The notes beneath the pieces were generated by a model that worked only from the letters and a program-made list of their open reading frames with translations, was not told the origin of the DNA and made no database searches. A stretch of 64,000 nucleotides of DNA. Source: Paenibacillus caui (GTDB lineage: Bacteria > Bacillota > Bacilli > Paenibacillales > Paenibacillaceae). Below, in pieces: positions 54,483-63,455 of the stretch. Numbering within the stretch: position 1 is the first letter of the stretch; every line of letters starts with the position of its first letter. The translations under genes and the position numbers were made by a program. The stretch lies in contig NZ_JAIOGQ010000004.1 in NCBI RefSeq assembly GCF_019904135.1, positions 1 through 64,000 of the forward strand, in the 5' to 3' direction.

Positions 54483-55150
54483 GCGAATGGCTTGACAGAT
54501 ATCAAAGCATTTTGCCCGATATGATCAAAGCGTTCTGGGAAACGCTGTACATGGTTGGGGTCTCGATGATCATCGCCATTATTCTTGGGATTCCCCTGGG
54601 CGTGCTGCTGTTTGTAACGAGCAAGGGCCTCTTTTGGCAGAATCGGTGGCTGAATTTTATTTTAGGCGTCATATCGAATATTATCAGATCCGTACCGTTT
54701 CTTATTCTGCTTGTGCTGCTGCTTCCCTTTACGTTCGCGCTGCTTCACAATACGATTGGCCCAACTTCAGCCATCGTTCCGTTGTCGGTAGCGGCCATCC
54801 CGTTCTTCGCGCGGCTGGTGGAAACGTCCCTGAGGGAAGTGGACAAAGGAGTCATTGAAGCGGCAATCGCCGCAGGGGCGAAGCCTTGGCTCATTATCCG
54901 CGGCATTTTGCTGCCGGAAGCGAAACCGGGGATCATCTCCGGACTAACGATCACGGCGATCAGCCTGCTGAGCTATTCAGCGATGGCGGGAATTGTCGGG
55001 GGCGGCGGTATTGGCGATCTGGCGATCCGTTTCGGCTATTACCGTTATGACAATCAGGTGATGTATACGACAGTAATCATTCTGATTGTGCTCGTACAAC
55101 TGATCCAATTTATCGGCGACTGGACAAGCCGCAAAGTAAACAAGCGGTAA
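54479..55150 (+). CDS. metP: Methionine ABC transporter permease MetP (MetI)
   Basis: A 223-aa permease with about five membrane helices and the EAA loop (EAAIAAGAKPWLIIRGILLPEAKPG) that contacts MetN. The family motif SYSAMAGIVGGGGIGDLAIRFGYYRY is present. The start overlaps the metN stop. Confidence 0.95.
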   Translation: MSEWLDRYQSILPDMIKAFWETLYMVGVSMIIAIILGIPLGVLLFVTSKGLFWQNRWLNFILGVISNIIRSVPFLILLVLLLPFTFALLHNTIGPTSAIVPLSVAAIPFFARLVETSLREVDKGVIEAAIAAGAKPWLIIRGILLPEAKPGIISGLTITAISLLSYSAMAGIVGGGGIGDLAIRFGYYRYDNQVMYTTVIILIVLVQLIQFIGDWTSRKVNKR

Positions 55151-55201
55151 GTCCATTGACGAAATATACAGCATTAGACATTTTAGGGGGAGAGAAACGA
55201 A

Positions 55202-56026
55202 ATGAAAAAATGGTTGAAAGCATCGCTGCTGCTTGCTATTGTTGCCGTGCTGCTCGCTGCATGCGGCGGTAAAGGCGCTTCCGGCGGAGACAGCAAGAAC
55301 ATCAAGATCGGGGCAACTGTAGGCCCATACAGCGATATGGTGAACCAAGCAATTAAGCCGCTGCTGGAGAAGAAAGGCTACAAAATTGAAGTGGTGGAGT
55401 TCAACGACTACATCCAGCCGAACAAAAACCTGGCCAACAAATCACTGGACGCCAATCTGTTCCAGCATATTGTTTATATGAAGAAATTTGCCGAGGACAA
55501 CAAAATGGACTTGACCGCCCTGATCAGCGTTCCAACGGCGCCAATGGGCATCTATTCCAAAAAATTCACTTCGATTGACCAAATCGCGGACGGAAGCACA
55601 ATTGCGGTCGCCAACGATCCGACCAATTTGGCCCGGACGCTCGGACTGCTTCAGGATGCCGGTCTCGTAAAAGTGAATCCGAATATTGATCCGGCAACGG
55701 CTTCCGAGAAAGACGTTACGGACAATCCGCACAATTTTAAAATCGAGCCGATTGAAGGGGCGCAGCTTGCCCGTACTTTGGACAGCGCCGATGTGGTTGC
55801 CATTCCCGGAAACTTTGCTCTGGCCGCCAAACTGGATTTGACCACTGCGCTCAAGCTGGAGAATATGCCTGAAAATTACCGGAACCAGGTTGTTGTCCGC
55901 ACCGATGAAGCGGATAGCCAGCTTGCCAAGGATTTGAAGGAAGTTGTCGAATCTGCGGATTTTGAGAAAGTGATTGACGACAAGTTTAAAGGCTTCTCCA
56001 AACCGGACTGGATGAAAAATCGTTAA
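55202..56026 (+). CDS. metQ: Methionine-binding lipoprotein MetQ
   Basis: A 274-aa NlpA/MetQ-family lipoprotein. The lipobox LLAAC places the lipidated Cys at residue 21. The mature domain binds methionine and delivers it to MetNP (IKIGATVGPYSDMVNQ; VEFNDYIQPNKNLANKSLDANLFQH). SD GGGGGAGAG. It completes the metNPQ operon, followed by a strong terminator. Confidence 0.95.
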   Translation: MKKWLKASLLLAIVAVLLAACGGKGASGGDSKNIKIGATVGPYSDMVNQAIKPLLEKKGYKIEVVEFNDYIQPNKNLANKSLDANLFQHIVYMKKFAEDNKMDLTALISVPTAPMGIYSKKFTSIDQIADGSTIAVANDPTNLARTLGLLQDAGLVKVNPNIDPATASEKDVTDNPHNFKIEPIEGAQLARTLDSADVVAIPGNFALAAKLDLTTALKLENMPENYRNQVVVRTDEADSQLAKDLKEVVESADFEKVIDDKFKGFSKPDWMKNR

Positions 56027-56041
56027 CAGAAAATCATTTAC

Positions 56042-56088
56042 TCCCCTGACTGGTTCTCAAGTAACCGGCTCAGGGGATTTTTTTGGTA
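56042..56088 (+). terminator. Terminator of metNPQ
   Basis: TCCCCTGACTGGTT pairs with AACCGGCTCAGGGGA, followed by TTTTTTT. Confidence 0.93.
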
Positions 56089-56257
56089 TAACTAGCATAA
56101 AGAGAGATTTGTATATTTGCCGGCAATAATTCATAATATGGATAAAAGCCGCCCTTATGTTTATGGCTGGTCAGAAAAGTTTATTTTAGGAGAAGAGGAG
56201 ATTTTGTTTTTACCCGCAAAATGTAGTACAGTATCTGATGATCAAAGGAGGATAGTA

Positions 56258-56773
56258 ATGCAACCAAACAAACAGAATGATACGCTTTACATCATGACTT
56301 ACACCTTGAACAGCGGTATCAAAGGCACCGTTCCTTTATCGCCTGACCAGATCAAAACGTGGATGAACTGTTACAGGGACGGCAGCAAGTTCTTGACCGA
56401 AATCGGGCAGGAATTTTTCGGGCTCAACCCCGAACTGGTGGCAGATTTCAAGGTACATAACAAGTACTCCAGTTATCAGGAAGCGATTTTGCCTGTTCAG
56501 GCACTGCCGAATCTGAATCAACAGCAACAACTCTCAAGCGCTTACAAAAAAAACGAATTATTAATCAAGGTAGAATGTAAGTGCGGCGCTTCTTATTTGA
56601 CGAATTCATCGCTGAAGAGAACGAAGTGGTATTGCAGCAAGTGTAATGAGATTGTTTTTCTGGATAGTAAAAAGGGGCTTGTCGATACGCCAAAGGGCCC
56701 CGCTCATTATATGACCAACCGGTATTTTGTCGAGCGGGATACGGCTGCCATGCCCAAGGAAACAAGCAGTTAA
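56258..56773 (+). CDS. Zinc-ribbon protein of unknown function
   Basis: A 171-aa protein with a C-terminal zinc ribbon: CKCGASYL and WYCSKC, four Cys in two pairs about 20 residues apart. The N-terminal ~100 residues (LYIMTYTLNSGIKGTVPLSPDQIKTWM) are unassigned. The ATG at 56258 follows AAAGGAGG; the open frame extending back to 56117 lacks an SD. Its own terminator follows. Confidence 0.75.
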   Translation: MQPNKQNDTLYIMTYTLNSGIKGTVPLSPDQIKTWMNCYRDGSKFLTEIGQEFFGLNPELVADFKVHNKYSSYQEAILPVQALPNLNQQQQLSSAYKKNELLIKVECKCGASYLTNSSLKRTKWYCSKCNEIVFLDSKKGLVDTPKGPAHYMTNRYFVERDTAAMPKETSS

Positions 56774-56788
56774 TTCGCATTCTTTAAC

Positions 56789-56834
56789 AACAAACGCCTT
56801 GCCTGCAGAGTAGCTTCTGACAAGGCGTTTTTCG
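56789..56834 (+). terminator. Terminator after the zinc-ribbon gene
   Basis: AACGCCTTG pairs with CAAGGCGTT, followed by TTTCG; the loop is about 23 nt. Confidence 0.8.
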
Positions 56835-56863
56835 TGTTCTTTGTACTGGCAAACAAGGCCCCC

Positions 56864-57031
56864 TTAAGGCCTCCGGCGTCCGAAATTCATGATTTTCGAT
56901 AAACCGGTGACGGCGGCATAAATGCCGGCTGCCGTGAACAGGGTAACGGCCCAAGGGTAATCCTGAACAAAAGCAACAAACGTAAAGAGAACGACAGCAG
57001 CAATAAATCGGAGGATGGCATCGTATTTCAT
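56864..57031 (-). CDS. Small membrane protein, 55 aa
   Basis: Minus-strand frame MKYDAILRFIAAVVLFTFVA then FVQDYPWAVTLFTAAGIYAA, ending GRRRP. There are two hydrophobic helices (about 6-22 and 28-44) and a basic C terminus. SD AAGGAG lies 9 nt before the ATG (complement of 57029-57031). Good start signals and a compact, gene-like frame support it. Function unknown. Confidence 0.65.
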   Translation of the reverse strand: MKYDAILRFIAAVVLFTFVAFVQDYPWAVTLFTAAGIYAAVTGLSKIMNFGRRRP

Positions 57032-57245
57032 CAGGTTGATCTCCTTGATTAGGTCTAGTTCCAGATTTTTCGTCTGAACAGCTTGTATAACTGATTATAT
57101 ATTCGTAAACTGAACACTGACAACTTTAACATTCGGCGGACGTCCTTTCATTCAATTTCAGAGCGGTTGTCAAAAGGACGGCTTTGCCGTTTCTACTTGT
57201 GGTAAAATATCGTATTGGACGAGACCAGACAAAGAAGGTGTAAGG

Positions 57246-57470
57246 ATGCAAATAGACCTAACGGATCTGGAGCCGAAAGACGATTTCCTTGCGAAACAGC
57301 TTTCGGCCCACCCTGAATGGAATGAAGAAACGCGGCTGCTGATTGCTGGGCTGTACCGGGAGATAGGTGAACTGGCAGCTGAGAACAAGCGGCTGCGCAA
57401 GGCGCTGCTTAAATGGCAGGGCAAAGCGCCCAGAATGTCCAGCAAGCTGCGGGATGCGCTTTATGAATAA
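57246..57470 (+). CDS. Small coiled-coil protein of unknown function
   Basis: A 74-aa acidic-to-basic protein with a heptad-like helix (EETRLLIAGLYREIGELAAENKRLRKALLKWQ is helical). The start ATG is preceded by AAGGTGTAAGG. It lies 49 bp before lpdV in the same direction and may be cotranscribed. Confidence 0.6.
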   Translation: MQIDLTDLEPKDDFLAKQLSAHPEWNEETRLLIAGLYREIGELAAENKRLRKALLKWQGKAPRMSSKLRDALYE

Positions 57471-57519
57471 AAAAGAAAAGAACTAATTAACAATAGACCT
57501 TGAGTGGAGGATGACAAAC

Positions 57520-58941
57520 ATGTCGATCAACTGTGATGTGGCCGTTCTTGGCGGCGGTACAGGAGGATACATAGCGGCGATTCGGGCCGCCCAATTGGGG
57601 AAGGACGTTATTGTTGTGGAGCAGGACAAGCTGGGGGGAACTTGTCTGCATAAAGGCTGCATACCAAGCAAAAGCTTGCTGCGAAGCGCCGAACTGTATG
57701 CCCAGATGAAGGACAGCGAAAGCTATGGCATTGAAACGAAAGGAGTTTCGCTTGCTTTTCCGAAGGTGCAAAAGCGGAAAGCCGCGATTGTGGATCAGCT
57801 CCACAAAGGTGTCCAATATTTAATGCGGAAGCATAAAATCAAGGTCATCCAGGGCAGGGGCCGGATTATCGGGCCGTCCATCTTTTCCCCGAAGAGCGGT
57901 GCACTGGCCGTAGAGCTGGAGGATGGAGAGATGGAGACGATCGTCCCCGCGAATCTGATCATCGCGACCGGTTCGCGTCCCAAAATGCTGCCGGGTCTTG
58001 CTCCGGACGGCGAGTTTATTTTGAGCAGCGATGAAGCGCTTGAAATGTCGTCCCTTCCAAAGTCGATGGTCATTGTCGGCGGCGGTGTGATCGGAGTGGA
58101 GTGGGCCTCCATGCTGAAGGATTTTGGCGTAGAGGTAACGGTTGTCGAGGCCGCTTCGCAGCTGTTGCCGAACGAGGATCAGGACATAGCTCGGGAGCTC
58201 AGGACGCTGCTTGAACGGCGGGGAATTACGGTACTTACAGGCGCCATGATCCTTCCGGAAACGCTCAAGACCGAAGCGGGAGCCGTGTCTGTTACAGCCC
58301 GCCTGGACGAGGGAGAGATTCTGCTTTCGGCGGAAAAATTGCTGTTGTCCATCGGCCGGCAGGCAAACGTGGAGGAAATTGGCCTGGAAAACACCGATAT
58401 TGCGCTTAAAGACGGTTTTATCCGCGTTAACGATCATATGCAGACAACGGAACCCCATATCTATGCTATTGGCGACTGCATCGGAGGGCTGCAGCTTGCG
58501 CATGTTGCCAGCCACGAAGGGATCGCAGCCGTAGAGCATCTGGCCGGCGAGCCTTCCCACAAGTACAATCCTTTGTTTGTTCCGCGCTGTGTATACACGC
58601 GTCCGGAGGTAGCCTCGGTCGGAATGACCGAACAGGAAGCAAGGGAAAAAGGGATGAAGCTTAAAATCGGAAAATTTCCGTTCTCCGCAATCGGCAAGGC
58701 TTTGGTATACGGCGAGAAGGACGGGTTCGTGAAAATCATCGAGGATGGCGACAGCGGCGACATTGTCGGCGTTCATATGATCGGCCCCCACGTAACCGAT
58801 TTGATCGGGGAAGCGGCACTAGCCCAGGTGCTGGATGCAACCCCGTGGGAAATTTCGCGGACGGTGCACGCGCACCCAACGCTGGGCGAAATTATGGGAG
58901 AGGCTGCTTTGGCTGTAGATGGACTTTCCATGGGCATCTGA
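57520..58941 (+). CDS. lpdV: Dihydrolipoyl dehydrogenase, E3 of branched-chain 2-oxoacid dehydrogenase
   Basis: A 473-aa FAD disulfide oxidoreductase (474 in B. subtilis LpdV) that reoxidises the lipoyl group of the E2 subunit. N-terminal FAD motif GGGTGGYIAAIRAAQLG, redox pair in GGTCLHKGCIPSKS (about residue 42-47), NAD motif VIVGGGVIGVEWASML, and the C-terminal active-site HAHPTLGE. ATG 57520 is used, because ATG 57511 directly abuts the SD GGAGG. It precedes bkdAA by 193 bp containing a separate promoter. Confidence 0.95.
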   Translation: MSINCDVAVLGGGTGGYIAAIRAAQLGKDVIVVEQDKLGGTCLHKGCIPSKSLLRSAELYAQMKDSESYGIETKGVSLAFPKVQKRKAAIVDQLHKGVQYLMRKHKIKVIQGRGRIIGPSIFSPKSGALAVELEDGEMETIVPANLIIATGSRPKMLPGLAPDGEFILSSDEALEMSSLPKSMVIVGGGVIGVEWASMLKDFGVEVTVVEAASQLLPNEDQDIARELRTLLERRGITVLTGAMILPETLKTEAGAVSVTARLDEGEILLSAEKLLLSIGRQANVEEIGLENTDIALKDGFIRVNDHMQTTEPHIYAIGDCIGGLQLAHVASHEGIAAVEHLAGEPSHKYNPLFVPRCVYTRPEVASVGMTEQEAREKGMKLKIGKFPFSAIGKALVYGEKDGFVKIIEDGDSGDIVGVHMIGPHVTDLIGEAALAQVLDATPWEISRTVHAHPTLGEIMGEAALAVDGLSMGI

Positions 58942-58985
58942 CTAAGCAGCCGGAAGTAATATTTTCTTTTTGCTTCGAAAGGGAT

Positions 58986-58991
58986 TATAAT
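58986..58991 (+). promoter_or_regulatory. -10 element of the bkdAA promoter
   Basis: TATAAT preceded by a weak -35 region (TTTCTT, 58963-58968, 17-bp spacer). The predicted start is near 58998. It is a sigma-A type promoter; no -12/-24 sigma-L element was seen. Confidence 0.6.
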
Positions 58992-59007
58992 AGAGTTAGC
59001 CCAAGTC

Positions 59008-59024
59008 TTAGTACCAGGTTTTAA
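59008..59024. promoter_or_regulatory. FapR-like operator in the bkdAA leader
   Basis: TTAGTACCAGGTTTTAA matches the symmetric FapR pattern TTAGTACCnGGTACTAA at all but two positions. It starts about 10 bp after the predicted transcript start. FapR is the malonyl-CoA-responsive repressor of lipid synthesis in Bacillales. Confidence 0.55.
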
Positions 59025-59134
59025 GATATAGGTATTAAAGATACGGGGATCATTCTTGGCTCTACCTGGGCCGTTAACCAACAAAGAAGAAGCGCAAGGT
59101 AAAAAGGCCAAATTAGGAATGGAGGAAACTCCCT

Positions 59135-60160
59135 ATGAATGCAAAAACTCCTTTAGAGCAAAAGTTAAAACATGAGCAGCTGGGGCTTTCAGATCAGAAA
59201 GTCGTCGAAATGTACAAATATATGCTGCTCGCACGCAAGTTAGATGAACGGATTTTGCTGCTGCAGCGGGCGGGGAAAATTAATTTTCACGTTTCCGGCA
59301 TCGGTCAGGAAGTTGCGCAGGTTGCTGCCGCATTTGCGCTGGATCGTGAGCGGGATTATTTTCTCCCTTACTACCGGGATTACGGTTTTGTTTTGGCTGT
59401 CGGGATGACGCTGAAGGAATTGATGCTGTCCTCCTTCGCCAAAGCGGAAGACCCGAACAGCGGTGGCCGGCAGATGCCGGGACACTTCGGCTCAAAGCGG
59501 CTGCGGATTGTAACGGGGTCAAGCCCGGTCACGACCCAGGTTCCCCATGCGGTCGGCTTCGCGCTTGCCGCCAAAATGCAGAAGAAGGATGTTGTTTCTT
59601 TCGTGACCTTTGGCGAAGGCTCAAGCAATCAGGGTGATTTTCACGAGGGCTGCAACTTTGCCGGCGTGCAAAAGCTGCCTGTCATCATCATGTGCGAGAA
59701 CAACCAGTACGCGATATCGGTGCCCATCCACAAACAGCTTGCCGGGAAAGTGAGCGACCGCGCGCTTGGATATGGTTTTCCGGGTGTGCGCGTTGACGGT
59801 AATGACGCTTTTGAAGTGTTCGCCGCAGTGAAGGAAGCAAGGGAACGCGCAGTCCGAGGCGAAGGCCCTACGCTGATTGAAGCGATGCTGTATCGTTTAT
59901 CTCCACACTCCACGTCCGATAATGATCTGGCTTACCGTACGAAGGAAGAAGTGGAGGAAAACCGGAAGAAGGACGGCATTCCGAGATTTAAACAATATTT
60001 GATCGAATGCGGCCTGTGGAGCGAGGAACAGGATGCGGCGCTGTCGAAAGAGCTGGCGGAACAGTTAAAGGAAGCTATCGAATATGCGGACCGGGCTCCT
60101 TTCCCGAAACCGGAAGATACGCTGCTGCATGTGTATGCCGACGAAGGGGAGGAAAAGTAA
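59135..60160 (+). CDS. bkdAA: Branched-chain 2-oxoacid dehydrogenase E1 alpha
   Basis: A 341-aa thiamine-diphosphate subunit that decarboxylates branched 2-oxoacids from valine, leucine and isoleucine. The TPP motif GEGSSNQGDFHEG...MCENN is near residues 152-190, and the phosphorylation-loop-like YRLSPHSTSDN is near 250. ATG 59135 follows GGAGGAAA. In B. subtilis the resulting acyl-CoAs prime branched-chain fatty acids. bkdAB follows with 1 bp between. Confidence 0.96.
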   Translation: MNAKTPLEQKLKHEQLGLSDQKVVEMYKYMLLARKLDERILLLQRAGKINFHVSGIGQEVAQVAAAFALDRERDYFLPYYRDYGFVLAVGMTLKELMLSSFAKAEDPNSGGRQMPGHFGSKRLRIVTGSSPVTTQVPHAVGFALAAKMQKKDVVSFVTFGEGSSNQGDFHEGCNFAGVQKLPVIIMCENNQYAISVPIHKQLAGKVSDRALGYGFPGVRVDGNDAFEVFAAVKEARERAVRGEGPTLIEAMLYRLSPHSTSDNDLAYRTKEEVEENRKKDGIPRFKQYLIECGLWSEEQDAALSKELAEQLKEAIEYADRAPFPKPEDTLLHVYADEGEEK

Positions 60161-60161
60161 A

Positions 60162-61148
60162 ATGCCGGTTATGGAATACATTGATGCCATTCGCCTGGCC
60201 ATGAAAGAAGAAATGGAGCTTGACGAACGGGTATTTGTGCTGGGCGAAGACGTCGGAGTCAAAGGCGGCGTGTTTACGACGACCAAGGGCTTGCAGGAGC
60301 AGTTTGGCGAACAGCGCGTCCTGGACACGCCGCTTTCCGAATCCGCTATTGCCGGTGTTGCGATCGGTGCGGCCATGTACGGAATGCGGCCGATTGCCGA
60401 AATGCAATATTCGGACTTCATGCTTCCGGCCACGAATCAGATTATTAGCGAAGCGGCAAAAATCCGCTACCGCTCCAACAACGACTGGAACTGTCCGCTT
60501 GTGGTCCGCGCGCCGATCGGCGGCGGCATATTCGGGGGACTGTACCACTCGCAATGCCCGGAGTCGATCTTCTTCGGCACACCGGGACTAAAGATTGTTG
60601 CCCCGTATTCGGCGTACGACGCCAAAGGGCTGCTTAAGGCAGCCGTGCGCGATCCGGATCCGGTGCTGTTCTTCGAGAACAAGAAATGCTATAAGCTGAT
60701 CAAGGAAGATGTGCCGGAGGACGATTATATTGTGCCTTTGGGCAAAGCGAATGTGCTGCGGGAGGGCGATGATATTACGGTCATCGGGTACAGCCTGCCG
60801 CTGCATTTTGCCATGCAGGCAGCCGAAGAACTGGAAGCGGAGCATGGCATCAGCTCCCATATTCTTGATCTTCGCACGCTGCAGCCGCTGGACCGGGAAG
60901 CGATCATTGCTGCGGCCCGCCTGACCGGCAAGGTGCTGATCATCCATGAAGACAACAAGACCGGCGGCGTCGGGGGCGAAGTATCGGCTATTATTTCCGA
61001 GGAGTGCCTGTTCGATCTGGATGCTCCGATCAGGCGGCTGTGCGGGCCGGATGTGCCGGCTATGCCGATCAGTCCGCCGATGGAGAAGTTCTTTTTGCTC
61101 AACAAAGATAAAGTCAAAGAAGCGATGCTTGAACTTGCATTGTACTAG
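60162..61148 (+). CDS. bkdAB: Branched-chain 2-oxoacid dehydrogenase E1 beta
   Basis: A 328-aa transketolase-type subunit pairing with BkdAA. Motifs VFVLGEDVGVKGGVFTTTKGL, DTPLSESAIAGVAIGAAMYG and HEDNKTGGVGGEVSAI are typical. Length is nearly that of B. subtilis (327 aa). ATG 60162 follows GGGGAGGAAAA in the end of bkdAA; a longer frame inside bkdAA is spurious. Confidence 0.96.
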   Translation: MPVMEYIDAIRLAMKEEMELDERVFVLGEDVGVKGGVFTTTKGLQEQFGEQRVLDTPLSESAIAGVAIGAAMYGMRPIAEMQYSDFMLPATNQIISEAAKIRYRSNNDWNCPLVVRAPIGGGIFGGLYHSQCPESIFFGTPGLKIVAPYSAYDAKGLLKAAVRDPDPVLFFENKKCYKLIKEDVPEDDYIVPLGKANVLREGDDITVIGYSLPLHFAMQAAEELEAEHGISSHILDLRTLQPLDREAIIAAARLTGKVLIIHEDNKTGGVGGEVSAIISEECLFDLDAPIRRLCGPDVPAMPISPPMEKFFLLNKDKVKEAMLELALY

Positions 61149-61271
61149 CAAGCAGTTCGTTCTCGCCGTCCCGGGTGGACGGCTTTGATTTCATGTGAAG
61201 CTGCAACAAGACCCAAAGCGGCCTGGGAGCTGCCATGCTCCCTTCCAAAAGCTGCAGACAGGAGTGAAAAT

Positions 61272-62678
61272 ATGTCATCAACCAAGCAGTCGATCGAAGT
61301 CGTGATGCCGCAGCTTGCAGAATCTCTCGTATCTGCGACAATCGGCAAATGGCTGAAGAAACCGGGCGATGCGGTAGAGCAGTATGAGCCCATTTGCGAA
61401 GTGATTACAGATAAAGTGAACGCGGAAATTCCTTCTACATTTGACGGCGTGATGGGAGAACTGCGCGCCGAAGAAGGGGAGACGGTGAACGTCGGTGATG
61501 TCATTTGCGTCATCCATACGGAAACGCAAACCGCAGGGCATGCTGCTCCTGCTCCAACCGGGGCGGGAACGGTTGGGCAGGACGCATCCGCTCAGGCTGC
61601 CTCCCAGGATCAGAGCCAGCGGTTTCGCTATTCCCCGGCGGTTCAGTCGCTGGCCGCAGAGCACGGAATCAATTTGCAGCAGGTAACGGGGACCGGCCTT
61701 GGCGGAAGAATCACCCGCAAGGATGTGCTGGCGTTTATCGATCGCGGCGGTTCAGTCGTTCCGGCGGGACAGCCTGCTGCTCCCGGCCGGCAGGCTGATC
61801 AGGCTGCTTCTGCCGTTCAAGCGGGCACTCATGCGGCCGCAGCATCCGTGGCCCCGGCTCCGGCGCAAGTTCCGGCTGCAGCTTCTGAGCAGCCGAATCC
61901 GTCGCTCGACCAGGTGCGCCATTCGGGCCTGCACCTGATGGAGACGCCTAAAATCCCGACGGTTGAAGTGGAAGGCGGGAAATCGGAATATTTTATCGAT
62001 GTAACGCCGGTCAGAAATACGATTGCCACAAGAATGCGCCAAAGCGTTTCCGAAATTCCGCATGGCTGGATGATGATCGAAGTCGACGTTACCAATCTGG
62101 TGCACCTTCGCAATAAGCTGAAGGATGAATTTTACCGCAACGAAGGCATTAATTTGACTTACCTCGCCTTTCTGCTTAAAGCGGTCGTGAACGCGATCAA
62201 GGATTACCCGATTATGAACTCAATTTGGGCCGTGGACAAAATTATCGTGAAGCGCGATATCAATATTTCGCTGGCGGTAGGCACGGAAGATTCCGTCATG
62301 ACGCCCGTCATCAAAAAAGCCGATCAGAAAAATATCGCCGGTCTTGCCCGCGAAGTGGAGGAGCTTGCCCGCAAAACACGCGAAGGCAAACTGAAGCTGG
62401 ATGACATGCAGGGCGGAACCTTTACGGTGAACAATACAGGGTCTTTCGGTTCGATTTTGTCGCAGCCGATCATCAATTATCCTCAGGCAGCGATTTTGAC
62501 CTTTGAATCAATCGTCAAAAAGCCCGTTGTCATCGACGATATGATCGCAGTCCGCTCCATGGCCAATATGTGTTTGTCTCTGGATCACCGGATTCTGGAC
62601 GGCGTCATCTGTGGCCGCTTTATGCAGCGGGTGAAAGACAATCTGGAAAGCTACTCACCGGATACTAAACTTTACTGA
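61272..62678 (+). CDS. bkdB: Branched-chain 2-oxoacid dehydrogenase E2 (lipoyl acyltransferase)
   Basis: A 468-aa core subunit transferring the acyl group to CoA. An N-terminal lipoyl domain with Lys48 (VITDKVNAEIPS) is followed by an Ala/Pro/Gln linker, a peripheral-subunit-binding domain (RYSPAVQSLAAEHGINLQQV, about 117-155), a second long Ala/Pro-rich linker and the catalytic acetyltransferase domain (about 240-468) with the active-site LSLDHRILDG. It is longer than the 424-aa B. subtilis protein, in the linkers. ATG 61272 follows AGGAGTGAAAA. lipB is 29 bp downstream. Confidence 0.95.
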   Translation: MSSTKQSIEVVMPQLAESLVSATIGKWLKKPGDAVEQYEPICEVITDKVNAEIPSTFDGVMGELRAEEGETVNVGDVICVIHTETQTAGHAAPAPTGAGTVGQDASAQAASQDQSQRFRYSPAVQSLAAEHGINLQQVTGTGLGGRITRKDVLAFIDRGGSVVPAGQPAAPGRQADQAASAVQAGTHAAAASVAPAPAQVPAAASEQPNPSLDQVRHSGLHLMETPKIPTVEVEGGKSEYFIDVTPVRNTIATRMRQSVSEIPHGWMMIEVDVTNLVHLRNKLKDEFYRNEGINLTYLAFLLKAVVNAIKDYPIMNSIWAVDKIIVKRDINISLAVGTEDSVMTPVIKKADQKNIAGLAREVEELARKTREGKLKLDDMQGGTFTVNNTGSFGSILSQPIINYPQAAILTFESIVKKPVVIDDMIAVRSMANMCLSLDHRILDGVICGRFMQRVKDNLESYSPDTKLY

Positions 62679-62707
62679 TTCTAGAGCGCAGAAAGAAGGC
62701 TACATTC

Positions 62708-63406
62708 ATGACGAGAGAGCTGAAAGTGAATTATATTCCATTGATGGATTATAGTGAGGCTTGGGAACAACAGAAGCAGCTGGTCAAGGAAGTGGGCCGT
62801 GAAGAGCAGCAGGAGCACCTGCTGCTTCTTCAGCATCCGCCAACTTATACAATTGGTTCCCAGCGTCATCCGGAACATCTCCTGCTAAGCCCCGAGGAGC
62901 TCAAAAAGCAGGGGATCTCCGTGTTTGAGATCGACCGGGGAGGCGATATTACGTATCATGGCCCCGGCCAGCTTGTCGGATACCCGATTATTTGGCTGGA
63001 CGGGGCTAAAGGGCTGGATTTGCGCGGATATTTGCGGGATCTGGAGCAGGTCGTCATCAATTATCTGGCAGTACACGGGGTTGAAGCAGGCCGAAAAGAA
63101 GGATTGACCGGGGTGTGGGTCGGGGACCGGAAAATTTGCGCAATTGGCGTGAAATTCAACAAATGCCCGCATCGGCGGGGATTTGTGGCAAGCCACGGAT
63201 TTGCCTTCAACATCAAAGCGGGGATCGAGAACGAAGGCTTTCGGGGGATTATTCCATGCGGGATTCAGGACTACGGCGTCACCTCGCTGGAGGCATGCAC
63301 CGGCGGGACATTTGAAGTCGGTCAGGTTGCCCGGGAAATCGTCCCGCTGTTCGCGGAATTGTTCCGGTTTGAACCTGTATGGGAGGAAGCCGGATCCTTG
63401 AAATAG
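62708..63406 (+). CDS. lipB: Octanoyltransferase LipB
   Basis: A 232-aa enzyme moving octanoyl groups from acyl carrier protein to lipoyl domains. Motifs RGGDITYHGPGQLVGYP, GVWVGDRKICAIGVKF (catalytic Lys149) and GIIPCGIQDYG (catalytic Cys184) mark it as LipB, not the LipM type used by B. subtilis. It lies 29 bp after bkdB with no terminator between, so it is probably cotranscribed with its lipoyl-domain substrate. A terminator follows. Confidence 0.95.
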   Translation: MTRELKVNYIPLMDYSEAWEQQKQLVKEVGREEQQEHLLLLQHPPTYTIGSQRHPEHLLLSPEELKKQGISVFEIDRGGDITYHGPGQLVGYPIIWLDGAKGLDLRGYLRDLEQVVINYLAVHGVEAGRKEGLTGVWVGDRKICAIGVKFNKCPHRRGFVASHGFAFNIKAGIENEGFRGIIPCGIQDYGVTSLEACTGGTFEVGQVAREIVPLFAELFRFEPVWEEAGSLK

Positions 63407-63407
63407 A

Positions 63408-63448
63408 AAAAGGCAAAGAAGCTTGAAGGGGCCGCTTTTGCCTTTTAT
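63408..63448. terminator. Terminator of bkd-lipB, possibly bidirectional
   Basis: AAAAGGCAAAGAAGC pairs imperfectly with GCTTTTGCCTTTT around the centre; ends in TTTTATG on the plus strand and TTTTTC on the minus strand. It lies between lipB and a convergent miniprotein gene. Confidence 0.8.
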
Positions 63449-63455
63449 GTGCCTT

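Noticed and set aside
58942-59134. Sigma-L (-12/-24) promoter for bkdAA as in B. subtilis
   Set aside because: No TGGCAC-N5-TTGC pattern was found; a TATAAT is present instead.
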